Source: Bradyrhizobium diazoefficiens USDA 110 (GTDB lineage Bacteria > Pseudomonadota > Alphaproteobacteria > Rhizobiales > Xanthobacteraceae). From it: a DNA stretch of 64,000 nt. The stretch is taken from contig NC_004463.1 in NCBI RefSeq assembly GCF_000011365.1, positions 6,558,001 through 6,622,000 of the forward strand, given 5' to 3'. The translations under genes were made by a program, and so were the position numbers. Of the stretch, positions 52,335 to 62,146 are shown piece by piece (the stretch's first letter is position 1; each line of letters begins with the position of its first letter). Below the pieces are notes generated by a model. The model did not search any database. It was given only the letters and a program-made list of their open reading frames with translations, and was not told the DNA's origin.

Positions 52335-54173
52335 TTACGCGTACCTCGCCAACATCCATTTCATGTTCAAATACGGCCAGATCCGCCCGACCGCCTCCCA
52401 GTCCCAGGACTTCGACGCCGTCAAGCGGCTCACCGTCGTGCGCAGGGCCGCTTCATCCACCAGTTCGGCAAACGCCGGCACCTTGCGGTCGAGCAGGTCG
52501 GCCGTCCAGCCGGCCAGCGGCCCATTCAACCATTCCGGCATCGGCGAATTGAAGCCGACCTTGCGACGCGCGGTGCGGATCGATTCCGGCATCAGGTTGG
52601 CCATCGCCCGCCGGGCGACGGCCTTGGTATAGCCCTCCGACGACTTGCTGCTTTCGGGAAGCGCCATCGTGTAGGTCACCAGGCGCCAGTCCATGAAGGG
52701 CATACGGACTTCGACGCCGTGGGCCATCGAAAGACGATCGAAGTTACGCAGGATCGTAGGCAGCACCGTACTGTGAAACATTCGGTATAGCCGCCGGTTC
52801 AAGCCCCCCCATTCACGCGGCAGCACATCGTCCTCCGCCACCAGCGGAAGCGAGGCCGGAAGATCGCGCAGACCGCCACGCAGAAAATAGACGCCCCTGC
52901 GCTTCAGGGCCAACATGCGCAGGACATCCACGCTGCGCCGGGCCAGCGCCGAACGCGAGGCGAAGTCTTCGGCGGCGTTTCGAATTCGAAATGCGAGCGC
53001 CTGTCCCTGCTGCAAATAGCCGCCCATCAGTTCGTCCGCACCGTGGCCGTCCAGCGACACGGTCACGTCTTGCCGTCTCAACTGCCGATAGATCAACCAT
53101 ATTGCGCTGGGAAGCGCGATATAGACGTCATCGAGATCGTCGAGAATCTGGTCGAGGTCTATGAGCGCATCGGCCTGCCCGATCTCGAGGAAGGTCGGCG
53201 CAACCTCAGCCCAGGCGGCGGCCTCCTCGGCCATCGGCCGCTCGTCGTTCAAGGCGCCGGGGAACGTCGCGACAAAGGCGTGGCGCCATGCAGTGCTGTC
53301 GCGCGGCCCCATGCCCGCCTTCTCGTGCGCCGCCATGGTGCAGATCACCGCCGATGAATCGAAGCCTCCGGACAGGCACGTTCCGATCGGCACATCGCTG
53401 CGCATGCGCAGGGCCACGGCATCCTGGAACAGCTCGCGAAAGCGCGCGACCTGTTCGGCTTCGGTGCCGGGCACGGGCGGCAGATGATCCACGGTCCGCC
53501 ACCAGCGCCTGACACTGACCTTGCCCTGGCGCAGCCACATGCAGTGGCCGCCCTGCAGGCGGCGAACCTGCCGAAACAGGGTCCGCTCGCTTCCTTCGAT
53601 CCCGAAGGCATCGAGCAGTAGCCGGCGCGCGACCTCCACATCGACGGAAGCATCGATCAGCCCGCTCCGCACCAGCGCGCGCTGCTCGGACGCGAAGATG
53701 AACCGCTCCGGCGACACGGCATAGAGCAGCGGCTTGATGCCGAACCGATCGCGCGCGAGAAACAGTTCGCCAGTGGCCGTGTCGAAGATCGCCAAGGCCC
53801 ACATGCCGTTGAAGCGCGGCAGCATGTCTTCCCGCCACGCTTGCCAGGCGGCCAGGATCACTTCGGTATCCGATTGGCTGCGGAACACCACGCCCTGCGC
53901 CTCGAGCTCGCGGCGCAACTCGAGAAAATTGTAGATCTCGCCGTTGAAGACGATGACGTGACGGCCGTCCGCAGACCGCATCGGCTGGTAGCCGCCCTCG
54001 CCGGGATCAATGATGGCGAGGCGGCGGTGGCCGAATGCTAGGCTTCGGTCCGCGCTGAACCAGGTCCCCTGGCCGAACGGACCACGATGCGCGATCAGGC
54101 CGGTCAGCCGCGAGATATCGTCCGGCTCGACCGCGCTGCCGCGCAAATTGACGATTCCTGCGATTCCACACAT
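52335..54173 (-). CDS. asnB: glutamine-hydrolysing asparagine synthetase-like amidotransferase
   Basis: This 612-residue protein has an N-terminal Ntn glutaminase domain, with the catalytic Cys2 exposed after methionine removal (MCGIAGIVN). The glutaminase site segment is VFNGEIYNF near 75-83, and RDRFGIKPL lies near 141-149. The synthetase domain has the PP-loop LSGGFDSS at 267-274 and SLDGHGADELMGGY near 370. Such proteins in polysaccharide loci usually amidate a sugar carboxylate (uronic or ulosonic acid) rather than aspartate, as with WbpS-type enzymes. The acidic sugars made elsewhere in this locus offer candidate substrates. Coupled to the transferase and flippase genes by 3-base gaps. 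Confidence 0.88.
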   Translation of the reverse strand: MCGIAGIVNLRGSAVEPDDISRLTGLIAHRGPFGQGTWFSADRSLAFGHRRLAIIDPGEGGYQPMRSADGRHVIVFNGEIYNFLELRRELEAQGVVFRSQSDTEVILAAWQAWREDMLPRFNGMWALAIFDTATGELFLARDRFGIKPLLYAVSPERFIFASEQRALVRSGLIDASVDVEVARRLLLDAFGIEGSERTLFRQVRRLQGGHCMWLRQGKVSVRRWWRTVDHLPPVPGTEAEQVARFRELFQDAVALRMRSDVPIGTCLSGGFDSSAVICTMAAHEKAGMGPRDSTAWRHAFVATFPGALNDERPMAEEAAAWAEVAPTFLEIGQADALIDLDQILDDLDDVYIALPSAIWLIYRQLRRQDVTVSLDGHGADELMGGYLQQGQALAFRIRNAAEDFASRSALARRSVDVLRMLALKRRGVYFLRGGLRDLPASLPLVAEDDVLPREWGGLNRRLYRMFHSTVLPTILRNFDRLSMAHGVEVRMPFMDWRLVTYTMALPESSKSSEGYTKAVARRAMANLMPESIRTARRKVGFNSPMPEWLNGPLAGWTADLLDRKVPAFAELVDEAALRTTVSRLTASKSWDWEAVGRIWPYLNMKWMLARYA

Positions 54174-54176
54174 GTC

Positions 54177-55739
54177 CTAGATCGCCTTGAGCGGCACGAA
54201 GCGACCGACGATGGCACGCATATCCCGCCAGCACGCGCTTCGATACGGACCCAGCTGCGATGCAGCAACTGCGACGACGAAGATGGTCGCGACCGACAGC
54301 GACGAGATGGCTCCCACGGACCACCAGGACGGCGCGAGCTGGAATGGCGCGCGGTGAAGACCGTATCGCAGCGCCAGCGCCGTCGCGATCCCGATGCCAA
54401 GCGGCATCAGCACGCAATGGACGACGCGCGGCCACATGTCGGCGAGGTCAAAACTGCGGCGCAACAGCAAGACGATGGTCACCATCTGCGCGATCATGCC
54501 GGCACACGCGCTCCAGCCTGCGGCCTGCCATCCGAAGCGCGGCAATGCGATCGCGCTGGTGACGAGCGTGACGACGCCCGTGACCAACGCGATCAGCGCG
54601 TTGGAGCGCGACCGCCCCTGCGCCAGCAGGTAAAAGCCGAAGACATTCGCGCTCGATCCGATGATCCCCGCAATCGACAGCACGACGAGCACCCGCGCCG
54701 CTTCGGCTGCGACCTCGGCGCCGGTCCAGACATGCAGCAATGGACCGGCCACGGGGATCAATCCGCCCAGGGCGCTTGCGGCGAGGACATTGAGGATCCA
54801 CGACGACCGGAACAGCAGATCGCCCCTGCGATCCTCGCTCTCCTTCTGGAGCGTGCTGAAGTACGGAAACAGGATCTCACCGACCTTCAAGATACCGATA
54901 TAGGTCGCTTCCTGGAGGCGTTGCGCAACGCCGTAGAAACCGACGAACTGCGGCTGCAGGAGCGCGCCAAGCAGATATCGATCGGCCTGCCCGGCAAGCA
55001 GCGCGCCACCCTGCGCGGCAACCTGCCAGCTGCCGAATCGAACCAGCCTGCCGAGCGCATCGCGATGCAACCCTGGCGGTGCCAGCCATTGCCCCATTGC
55101 GCCGCGGGACCAAACCAGGGCCATCAGCAGGCTGGTCGCGAACCCCAGCGCCTGGCAGCCCAGAAACGTCGACGCGTATGGCGAGGCGGGGATCAGCAGC
55201 AGCATCGAAAGGGTCGTGACCACCGTGCTGGCCATGCCGATCGAGGCGATCCGGCGATAGTCCTGACGCGCGGTGAACAACGACACGAAGACCGCCGACA
55301 GGCACTGGCACAACCAACCGGTACCGGCCAGCGCGAACGCCCGTCCAAGATCGTCGGCGGCCGGACCGGCCAGATGAAATCCGAGACGCGCCAGCGGAGC
55401 TCCGGCAAACAGGAAGAAAATGGTGATTGGGGCGCCAGCGCCGACCGCAAGCGTGACCGCCGTCGCGAACAGGCGTCGCGCATCTTCCCGATCGGACGGC
55501 TCCAGTCGCTGCGCAAGTTCGCGCGCCGTCGACAGTCCGAGCGCGTTGCTGAACACCAGCGCCGGCGCAATGCATGCGGTGACGAGACCCGCGACGCCGA
55601 ATGCAGCGAGGCCGAGATGGACAACCACGAAAGGCAGGATAGCCAGGTTCAGCGCGACGGCCACCAGGAAGGCGATCGCATTCCACGCGGAGTTCCCCAG
55701 CAGATCGGGCGGTTTTTTTCCCAACGTCATGCCAGCCAC
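54177..55739 (-). CDS. second Wzx-like flippase (MOP superfamily)
   Basis: This 520-residue protein has about 14 predicted membrane helices and a MOP-type layout: the GNSAWNAIAFLVAVALNLAI start, ALGLSTARELAQRLE, and the GQADRYLLGALLQPQFVGFYG middle block. It starts at the ATG at 55739 or at the methionine four codons in. It is the first gene of the leftward operon and lies 3 bases from the asparagine synthetase gene. Its sequence differs substantially from the flippase at 38971-40494, so the locus probably exports two kinds of repeat unit. The 194-base gap to its right should contain its promoter; none is obvious by eye. Confidence 0.86.
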   Translation of the reverse strand: MAGMTLGKKPPDLLGNSAWNAIAFLVAVALNLAILPFVVVHLGLAAFGVAGLVTACIAPALVFSNALGLSTARELAQRLEPSDREDARRLFATAVTLAVGAGAPITIFFLFAGAPLARLGFHLAGPAADDLGRAFALAGTGWLCQCLSAVFVSLFTARQDYRRIASIGMASTVVTTLSMLLLIPASPYASTFLGCQALGFATSLLMALVWSRGAMGQWLAPPGLHRDALGRLVRFGSWQVAAQGGALLAGQADRYLLGALLQPQFVGFYGVAQRLQEATYIGILKVGEILFPYFSTLQKESEDRRGDLLFRSSWILNVLAASALGGLIPVAGPLLHVWTGAEVAAEAARVLVVLSIAGIIGSSANVFGFYLLAQGRSRSNALIALVTGVVTLVTSAIALPRFGWQAAGWSACAGMIAQMVTIVLLLRRSFDLADMWPRVVHCVLMPLGIGIATALALRYGLHRAPFQLAPSWWSVGAISSLSVATIFVVAVAASQLGPYRSACWRDMRAIVGRFVPLKAI

Positions 55740-55933
55740 CCGGCCATCACCTCACCAAGCCTTCGCCACCTCGCCGATCAGGGTTCCCCCAAGCATCGCG
55801 AATTCGGGCTAGCAGTCGGTACACGGAATGTCGATAGCCGACAGGGGCGGCGTTCGCCCGGTTGCCGATGCCCGATACACAACTTGCCGGGACGGATCAT
55901 GGACGTGCGCGGCTCGATCTCGGGAATGGGCGC

Positions 55934-56620
55934 TCAGAGCCCATCCGACTCGCCGTTCTTCGGCGTCGAACGCGGCCCAAAGGGGGAAAATGGCGTATCG
56001 GTCGTGCCCGGCATCGCCAGCTTGCCGCCGGCATCCGCAGGGGGTCCTGCAGGGGCCGTCGCCGGATCCGACGGCCGCTGGAGCGCCAGGACCTCGCTGC
56101 GGTCGCCCTGCTTGAGTGTCACCTCGCGCGGCTGAACCTCCGTCAGCGACCAGCCGCCAAGCGATTCGCCCTGCCGCAGGCGCACGACCTTCTGGTCGAT
56201 GCGGTTGACGAGAATGGCGATGGCGTCGCCCTCCCCCACCACGGCCCCCACCAGCAGCAGCGGTGGCGGCGCTTCGACCGGCTTGGGCGGCGGCGGTGCT
56301 TGCATCTCTTCGGCCGGAGACGCGGCGACCGCGCGCGGCGGCGGCCGGCGCGAGGCCGAGAAGATCGGGCGCTCCTGGGTCGCCGTCAGCGCCGAGAGCG
56401 GCACCGACCACAGGGGATTACCGCGGGGGACCGGTTTGCTCGCAGCCTGCGCCGGCCGCGCAATCGGCCTCACCGCACCGACCTCGACGCTTTCGGCGGG
56501 GCCGCCCGCGGCATCGTCGGGCAGGATATCGATGCGGGAGGAGGTGGCAGCCGAGGTCCCGGCACTACCCAGCACCGCGCACAGCGCAGCCAATCCCGCC
56601 GCTCGAAGCCACCCCGACAT
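55934..56620 (-). CDS. type II secretion protein of the GspN/GspC type
   Basis: This 228-residue protein starts at ATG 56620 (MSGWLRAAGLAALCAVLG), giving a signal-like hydrophobic N-terminus. The block NPLWSVPLSALTATQERP followed by IFSASRRPPP is characteristic of the GspN/GspC-like proteins at the end of rhizobial gsp operons. A PDZ/HR-like region follows after a proline-rich linker (PPPPKPVEAPPPLLLVGAV). It would link inner-membrane components to the secretin. Upstream, the ribosome-site sequence AAGGGAA occurs twice in a 12-base direct repeat (56622-56645). It is separated from gspM-I by the autotransporter gene. Confidence 0.72.
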   Translation of the reverse strand: MSGWLRAAGLAALCAVLGSAGTSAATSSRIDILPDDAAGGPAESVEVGAVRPIARPAQAASKPVPRGNPLWSVPLSALTATQERPIFSASRRPPPRAVAASPAEEMQAPPPPKPVEAPPPLLLVGAVVGEGDAIAILVNRIDQKVVRLRQGESLGGWSLTEVQPREVTLKQGDRSEVLALQRPSDPATAPAGPPADAGGKLAMPGTTDTPFSPFGPRSTPKNGESDGL

Positions 56621-56926
56621 CAAATTCCCTTGCAAGTTCCCTTGCCACCGAGGGCCGCGCCAGCACGCGGCAAGCCGTCCGCAGCAAACTAGGCCCGTTG
56701 GGCCCGACCATCAACCCGCATCGTATCCGCTCCATTCCGACGAAGAGGCCCCACCTGATCCGGCATCTGTTGCGATGCATGAAAATGTTGCCCAACGGCC
56801 ACGATAGCCGAAATTGCACCCGGAACAGCCCGGAACCCCGCGCAATTAAACCCCCGTTCATTGCGAGCCGCCGCGACGCCATGAGATTATGCCGCGGCGC
56901 AGGGCTTCGCCCCACGCCCAGGTTGC
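56621..56926. other. intergenic region between divergent gspN/C-like and autotransporter genes
   Basis: About 306 bases without a gene. It contains a tandem 12-base repeat at 56622-56645, overlapping the ribosome-site region of the minus-strand gene, and should hold two divergent promoters. The stretch around 56838-56870 is less GC-rich (GCAATTAAACCCCC, CGTTCATTGCGA), but no convincing -35/-10 pair was found. Confidence 0.5.
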
Positions 56927-59900
56927 ATGCTGACGACGATTTTTTCTGATTTGAGAGCACCGATGCCCGGACCGAACTTGGCGCGAGACTGGATTGGATC
57001 CAGGTTTCGGTCCGTCACACGCCACTCGCTGGCGACCCTGCTCGCAACGACCGCGCTCGGGGTCGTCGCCGCGCACGCCGTCGACGGCACCTGGACCGGC
57101 GGCAGCACCGACTGGACCGATCCGACCAACTGGTCATCCAACCCGAGCGTGCCGGACGGAACCGCGACCTTCACCAACGCCGGAAGCGCAAGCGTCGACA
57201 ACAACAACGGCGTCGTGGTCATCGGCACGGTCCAGTTCACGAACACGGCGCAGGCCTACACGGTCACGGTCGGCAACCCGTTCATCGTCAACGGGACGGG
57301 CATCGTCAACGATTCCGGCAATACACAGACGTTCCACGTCCTCTCCGGCAACAATCTGGTGTTTCAGAACGGCAGCACCGCGAGCGGCGGCACCGGAGCC
57401 GTGACCATCACGAACGATGTCGGCGGCAACGTCAACTTCATCCAGAACAGCAGAGCGGGGACGGCGACTCTCGGCAACAGCGGCTTCGTCACGTTCGAGG
57501 ATTCCAGCACCGCCGAAAACGCCCATATCACCAACAATGCCGGCGGCCAGATCGATTTCTTCACCAGCGCCTCGGCCGGCAACGCCACGATCACCAACGC
57601 GGCGAGCGCCACGCTGAATTTCCACAACAGCACCACCGCCGCCACCTCGACCATCACCAACGACGGAACGGTGAATTTCGACGGCTCCGCCACGGGCGGC
57701 AGCGCGCGCTTCATCAACAATCTCGGCGGCATCGTCGACATATCGGGCCTCACCAGCGGCGGGATGACGACCGGCTCGATCGAAGGCGCCGGCGACTACG
57801 TGCTCGGCGCCAACACGCTCACCACCGGCAGCCTCAACAGCTCGACCCAGGTCGACGGCGTGATCAACAGCACCGGCGGCGGCCTGACCAAGGTCGGCAC
57901 CGGCACGCTGACGCTGACCGGCATCAACGGCTACACCGGCGCGACGACCATCTCGGCCGGAACGCTGGCGCTGTCGGGCTTCGGCAACATCTCGTCGTCC
58001 AGCGTCGTCACGGTCGATGCGACGTTCGACATCTCCGGCGCGGCGGTGCCGTTCAACGCCATCACGACGCTTGCCGGCAGTTCGTCCGGTGTCGTCAACA
58101 TGGGCGGCAACGGGCTGGTGATGACCAACGCCTCGACCGAATTCGCGGGCGTGATCCAGGGCACCGGCGGGATCGAGGTCTTCAGCGGCACGCAGACGCT
58201 CTCCGGCGTGAACACTTATTCGAACGCCACCCAGATCGATGCCGGCGCCACGTTGGCGCTGAAGGGAGCCGGCTCGATCGCGAACTCGGCGTTCGTTTCG
58301 TTCAGTGCACCGAACGCCACGCTCGACATCTCGCAAACGACCTCTGGCACGTCTGTCCGCGGTCTCGGCTCGCCCGCCGGCAGCGGCATCGTCGCGCTCG
58401 GATCTAGGACGCTCACGATCACGTCCGGCAGCACCTTCGGCGGCGTGATCCAGGACGGAGGCATTGCCGGCGGCAGTGGCGGCAGCGTCGTCATCGCCAA
58501 CGGTGCCACCCAGTCACTCTCCGGCACGAACACCTATACCGGCGCAACGACGATTGCCGCGGGCGGCGAACTGGATCTGGCATCGTCGGGCGGTAACCAC
58601 GGCAGCATAGCAGCCTCCAGCGGCGTGGTCGCCAACGGCGTCTTCGACATCTCGAACCTGACCAGCGGTGGCACGTCGATCACATCGCTGACGGGCTCCG
58701 GCAACGTCCATCTCGGCAACAACACGCTGACGATCACGGCCGGCAACGGCACCTTTTCCGGCGTGATCGACGACACAGGCTTTCCCGGCGGACTCACGAT
58801 CACGGGCGGCAGGCAGACGCTTACCGGCGCGAACACTTATGCCGGAAACACCAATGTCAACGGCGGCACGCTCGTCGTGGACGGAGTGCTGTTCGCGAGC
58901 GCGGCTTTCGTCAATGCCGGCGGCACCCTCGCCGGCACCGGCACGATCGCAGGCATCGACGTGAACGGCGGCACGCTCGCCCCGGGCAATGCGGCAAACC
59001 CGTACGGCACGCTCAGCGTCAGCGGAAACGTCACCTTCACCGCCGCATCGACCTATCTGGTCCAGGTCTCCTCGGCCAATGCCAGTCTGACCCAGGCCAA
59101 CGGCACGGGCGACCTCGGCGGCGCGACGGTGCGCGCGAATTTCGGCACCGGCACGCTGAAGAAGCAGTACGCGATCTTCTACGCGGCGGGCGGTCTCGTC
59201 GGCACCACCTTTAGTCCGACCGTCGTCTCCAACATGCCGACGGTCAATGCGACGCTGAGCTATGACGCCCTGACTGCGTACCTCAACATCGGCCTCAATT
59301 TTACTCCGGCTGGCGGCCTCAACGTCAACCAGCAGAACGTCGCCAACACGCTGACCAATTTCTTCAACACGACCGGCGGCATTCCCGCGGCCTTCGCCGC
59401 GCTGGCGCCGGCGGGACTGACCACCGCATCGGGCGAGCTCGGCACCGGCATCCTGCAGTCCGCGATCAACGCCGACGGCCAGTTCCTCAACCTGATGCTC
59501 GATCCGACCCTCGTCGGCCGCAGCGGCGGCTTCGCCAAGGCCGGCAGCGTCGCGCAATTCGCCGAGAGCGATGACGCCGCCGCCTACGCGTCGATGCGTC
59601 TGGCCAACGCACGCGAGCGCGAGGCCTATGCGATGGCGACCAAGGCACCGCTGCTGTCGTCACAGCCGAGCAGCCGCTGGAGCGTCTGGGCGGCCGGCTA
59701 TGGCGGCTCGGCCGAGGTCGGCGGCAATGCGCAGGTCGGCTCGCAGGACCTGACCGCACGGGTCGCGGGCGGCGCGGCCGGCGCCGATTACAGGATTTCG
59801 CTGGACACGCTGGTCGGCTTCGCGCTCGGCGGCGGCGGGCTCAACTACTCGCTCGCCAATGCGATGGGCTCGGGCTCCGCCGACATGTTCCAGGCCGGCG

Positions 59901-60514
59901 TCTACGGCCGGCACAATTTCGGACCGGCCTACGTCTCGGCCGCGCTCGCCTATGGCTGGCACGACGTCACCACCAACCGCACCGTGGCGCCCGGCGGCTT
60001 CGACCAGCTCCAGAGCCGCTTCAAGGCCGACACCTTCTCGGCTCGCTTCGAAGGCGGCTACCGCTTCGCAACGCCCTGGATCGGCATCACGCCCTATGCG
60101 GCGGCGCAGGTGACGAACTTCAACCTGCCGAACTATTCCGAAGTCAGCCTCAATGGCGGCGGCCTGTTCGCGCTGAACTACGCCGCGCAGTCGCTGACCG
60201 ACACCCGCTCCGAGCTCGGTCTGCGCACCGACAAGTCCTACGCGATGCAGAACGGCGTGCTGACCTTGCGCGGCCGCGCCGCCTGGGCGCACGACTACAA
60301 TCCGAGCCGCGCCGTCACCGCGCTGTTCCAGACCCTGCCGGGCACCAGCTTCGTCGTGAACGGCGCCAGGGTCGATGCCGACTCCGCGCTTCTCAGCGCC
60401 AGCGCCGAGATGAAGTGGCTGAGCGGCTTCTCGATCGCCGGCACCTTCGACGGCGAATTCTCCGGCAACGTCACCAGCTATTCCGGCAAGGGCGTGTTCA
60501 AGTACACTTGGTGA
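56927..60514 (+). CDS. type V autotransporter with beta-helical passenger
   Basis: This 1195-residue protein starts at ATG 56927 or the ATG at 56963. An extended N-terminal region precedes a signal peptide core (LATLLATTALGVV, 35-47) with a likely cleavage site VAAHA|VDG after residue 51. The passenger is threonine/asparagine/glycine-rich and contains four recognisable autotransporter-associated repeats (for example TLTLTGINGYTGATTISAGT). The C-terminal autotransporter beta-barrel lies at about 925-1195 and ends in the aromatic F-K-Y-T-W signature expected for BAM-mediated insertion. It has no obvious catalytic triad, so an adhesin or surface-layer role is likely. It is on the opposite strand to the gsp genes on both sides. 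Confidence 0.93.
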   Translation: MLTTIFSDLRAPMPGPNLARDWIGSRFRSVTRHSLATLLATTALGVVAAHAVDGTWTGGSTDWTDPTNWSSNPSVPDGTATFTNAGSASVDNNNGVVVIGTVQFTNTAQAYTVTVGNPFIVNGTGIVNDSGNTQTFHVLSGNNLVFQNGSTASGGTGAVTITNDVGGNVNFIQNSRAGTATLGNSGFVTFEDSSTAENAHITNNAGGQIDFFTSASAGNATITNAASATLNFHNSTTAATSTITNDGTVNFDGSATGGSARFINNLGGIVDISGLTSGGMTTGSIEGAGDYVLGANTLTTGSLNSSTQVDGVINSTGGGLTKVGTGTLTLTGINGYTGATTISAGTLALSGFGNISSSSVVTVDATFDISGAAVPFNAITTLAGSSSGVVNMGGNGLVMTNASTEFAGVIQGTGGIEVFSGTQTLSGVNTYSNATQIDAGATLALKGAGSIANSAFVSFSAPNATLDISQTTSGTSVRGLGSPAGSGIVALGSRTLTITSGSTFGGVIQDGGIAGGSGGSVVIANGATQSLSGTNTYTGATTIAAGGELDLASSGGNHGSIAASSGVVANGVFDISNLTSGGTSITSLTGSGNVHLGNNTLTITAGNGTFSGVIDDTGFPGGLTITGGRQTLTGANTYAGNTNVNGGTLVVDGVLFASAAFVNAGGTLAGTGTIAGIDVNGGTLAPGNAANPYGTLSVSGNVTFTAASTYLVQVSSANASLTQANGTGDLGGATVRANFGTGTLKKQYAIFYAAGGLVGTTFSPTVVSNMPTVNATLSYDALTAYLNIGLNFTPAGGLNVNQQNVANTLTNFFNTTGGIPAAFAALAPAGLTTASGELGTGILQSAINADGQFLNLMLDPTLVGRSGGFAKAGSVAQFAESDDAAAYASMRLANAREREAYAMATKAPLLSSQPSSRWSVWAAGYGGSAEVGGNAQVGSQDLTARVAGGAAGADYRISLDTLVGFALGGGGLNYSLANAMGSGSADMFQAGVYGRHNFGPAYVSAALAYGWHDVTTNRTVAPGGFDQLQSRFKADTFSARFEGGYRFATPWIGITPYAAAQVTNFNLPNYSEVSLNGGGLFALNYAAQSLTDTRSELGLRTDKSYAMQNGVLTLRGRAAWAHDYNPSRAVTALFQTLPGTSFVVNGARVDADSALLSASAEMKWLSGFSIAGTFDGEFSGNVTSYSGKGVFKYTW

Positions 60515-60529
60515 GCCGACGAAGCCGCC

Positions 60530-61111
60530 CTACTTCCCCGCCTGCCACTGGCCGGAGATGCCCAGGATCACCCTGACGCGGCCGGTGCCGGAATCGTTCA
60601 GCGCCGTGGTCTGCGGCACCTGGACGTCGAGCTGTTCGACGAACAGGAACGGCATGCCGGCTTCGAGATCGTAGAGCAGCTTCTGGAGTGCCGGCTGCTC
60701 CAGCTCGCAGCTCACGACGAGGCCGACGAAGCCGTCCTTCACTTGCGCGCCGGAAACATCGACCTGCGAGGACTGCACCAAGCCGCCGACATTGCCGACC
60801 GCGGCCGCAACCCGCTGCAACAAATTGGCGCCAGCGACCGTCACGGTCGGCCCTTCCAGGAACGGCGTGCCGGGATGCTCGGCCGGCGACGTCGCAGCAT
60901 TGCCGGCGCCGCCCTTGCGGCCGCGCAACTGGTCGAGCAGATCGGAGGTCTGCGCCAGCGCCTGGCGGTGAGCGACGATTTCGGCGATCGACAAGCCGGC
61001 CATCAGCAACAGCCCGCCGGTGATTGCGAGATAGAGCGTCACCGCGATCAGCGGCGAGCCGGCAAGCGCTCGCGCGACGGCGTTTCCGCTGGCGGGCTTG
61101 ATGCTGCTCAT
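60530..61111 (-). CDS. gspM: type II secretion system protein M
   Basis: This 193-residue bitopic inner-membrane protein has a short cytoplasmic N-terminus, a membrane helix at about 22-45 (LIAVTLYLAITGGLLLMAGL), a coiled-coil-like stretch and a ferredoxin-like periplasmic domain ending in VRVILGISGQW. It would bind GspL in the assembly platform. It follows gspL with a 4-base overlap and its stop lies 16 bases from the convergent autotransporter gene. Sequence identity of GspM proteins is low, so the call depends on topology and position after gspL. Confidence 0.82.
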   Translation of the reverse strand: MSSIKPASGNAVARALAGSPLIAVTLYLAITGGLLLMAGLSIAEIVAHRQALAQTSDLLDQLRGRKGGAGNAATSPAEHPGTPFLEGPTVTVAGANLLQRVAAAVGNVGGLVQSSQVDVSGAQVKDGFVGLVVSCELEQPALQKLLYDLEAGMPFLFVEQLDVQVPQTTALNDSGTGRVRVILGISGQWQAGK

Positions 61112-62145
61112 GGCGCGTTCCTCGGTTCGATCTGCGCCTCGATGTGGAAGCGCTCGCCGGGATCAGAGGGGCTACGCGTCGTGGGGGCGTAAAAGGTCGC
61201 GCGGGTGAAATGCTGGGACTGCTCGATCAGCGGGATCAACGAGGGCGCATCGCGGGTGATGCCGCCGATCTGGATCTTGTTGCCGGAAAGATGCATCTCG
61301 GTGACATAGGTATGATCCGGCAGCAGCCGGCTCAGCGACTCCAGCACGATCACGCTCGCCGGCGTCTCGTATTTGCGGCGCTCGAGCAGGGCGAGCGGCG
61401 AGCGCTCGCCGCCGTCGCTGCCGCGGAGCGCGGCGCGGCGCTGGGTGATCTGCCGTTCGAGCTCGCTCTCCTGCGCACTGAGGCTGTCGGCCAAATAGCC
61501 TGCTGCGACCGATCCGACGACCGCTGCGACCACAGCGAGGGCCAGCACCGCTTGCAGCGTCCGGCTCAGCCGCACCGGATCGATCGCGCCGCGCGACTTC
61601 TGCTCGAACACCTTGATCCGCCCGCCCCCGCCCGCCTCCGTCACGATCGCGATCGCCGACGGATGGAATCCCGACACCGCCTCGACATAGCCCATCGCCA
61701 GCCTGCGCGGCGCCGCGGCGATTTCTGTCGTGATGCTCTCGCCGCCATGCGCCACCGGCGGGCTGCACCCGAACACGGCTTCGCTGGCGCTCCACGGCGT
61801 CAGCCGGTCGATCTGCGCGCGCACGATGCCGTCGAGGAAATCGGCCGCGCGGGCCGGCAGCTCCAGCGGACGGAACAGGAAGCGCGCCGGCCGCAGCACG
61901 ATCTCGACGCGGCTGCCGCGGACGATCTGCGCGAGATTGGCGCCCACGAACTTGCCGTCCTCGAAAGCGATCTCGTTCGGCACGTCCTCCGGCTTCGTCA
62001 CCTCGAGCGCGAATGCGCCGGTCTCGGTCTCAACCAGTCGTACCACGCGCGGCGCCACCACGCGCTCCAGCCCGGCGACGACTGCGCCGGCCACGGTGCC
62101 GGTCCAGGCGTCGAGAACGCCGCGAAGGGAATTGAGCGAGCTCAT
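61108..62145 (-). CDS. gspL: type II secretion system protein L (PilM/PilN-like)
   Basis: This 345-residue protein starts at ATG 62145, 1 base after the gspK stop; an in-frame extension to 62211 would run into gspK and is rejected. The cytoplasmic actin-like domain includes FRPLELPARAADFLDGIVRA and the following DRLTPWSASEAVFG segment. A membrane helix lies near 210-230 (LALAVVAAVVGSVAAGYLA), followed by a PilN-like periplasmic domain with YVTEMHLSGNKIQIGGITRD. GspL couples the GspE ATPase to the platform. Confidence 0.85.
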   Translation of the reverse strand: MSSLNSLRGVLDAWTGTVAGAVVAGLERVVAPRVVRLVETETGAFALEVTKPEDVPNEIAFEDGKFVGANLAQIVRGSRVEIVLRPARFLFRPLELPARAADFLDGIVRAQIDRLTPWSASEAVFGCSPPVAHGGESITTEIAAAPRRLAMGYVEAVSGFHPSAIAIVTEAGGGGRIKVFEQKSRGAIDPVRLSRTLQAVLALAVVAAVVGSVAAGYLADSLSAQESELERQITQRRAALRGSDGGERSPLALLERRKYETPASVIVLESLSRLLPDHTYVTEMHLSGNKIQIGGITRDAPSLIPLIEQSQHFTRATFYAPTTRSPSDPGERFHIEAQIEPRNAP

Positions 62146-62146
62146 C

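Noticed and set aside
54087..56135. Plus-strand open frame of about 682 codons
   Set aside because: It is antisense to the flippase and spans unrelated genes; its composition is arginine/glutamine-rich without domains.
57880..58870. Regularly spaced similar segments resembling a repeat array
   Set aside because: They are degenerate coding repeats of the autotransporter passenger (beta-helix rungs), not CRISPR repeats. Spacing and sequence vary and the reading frame is kept.
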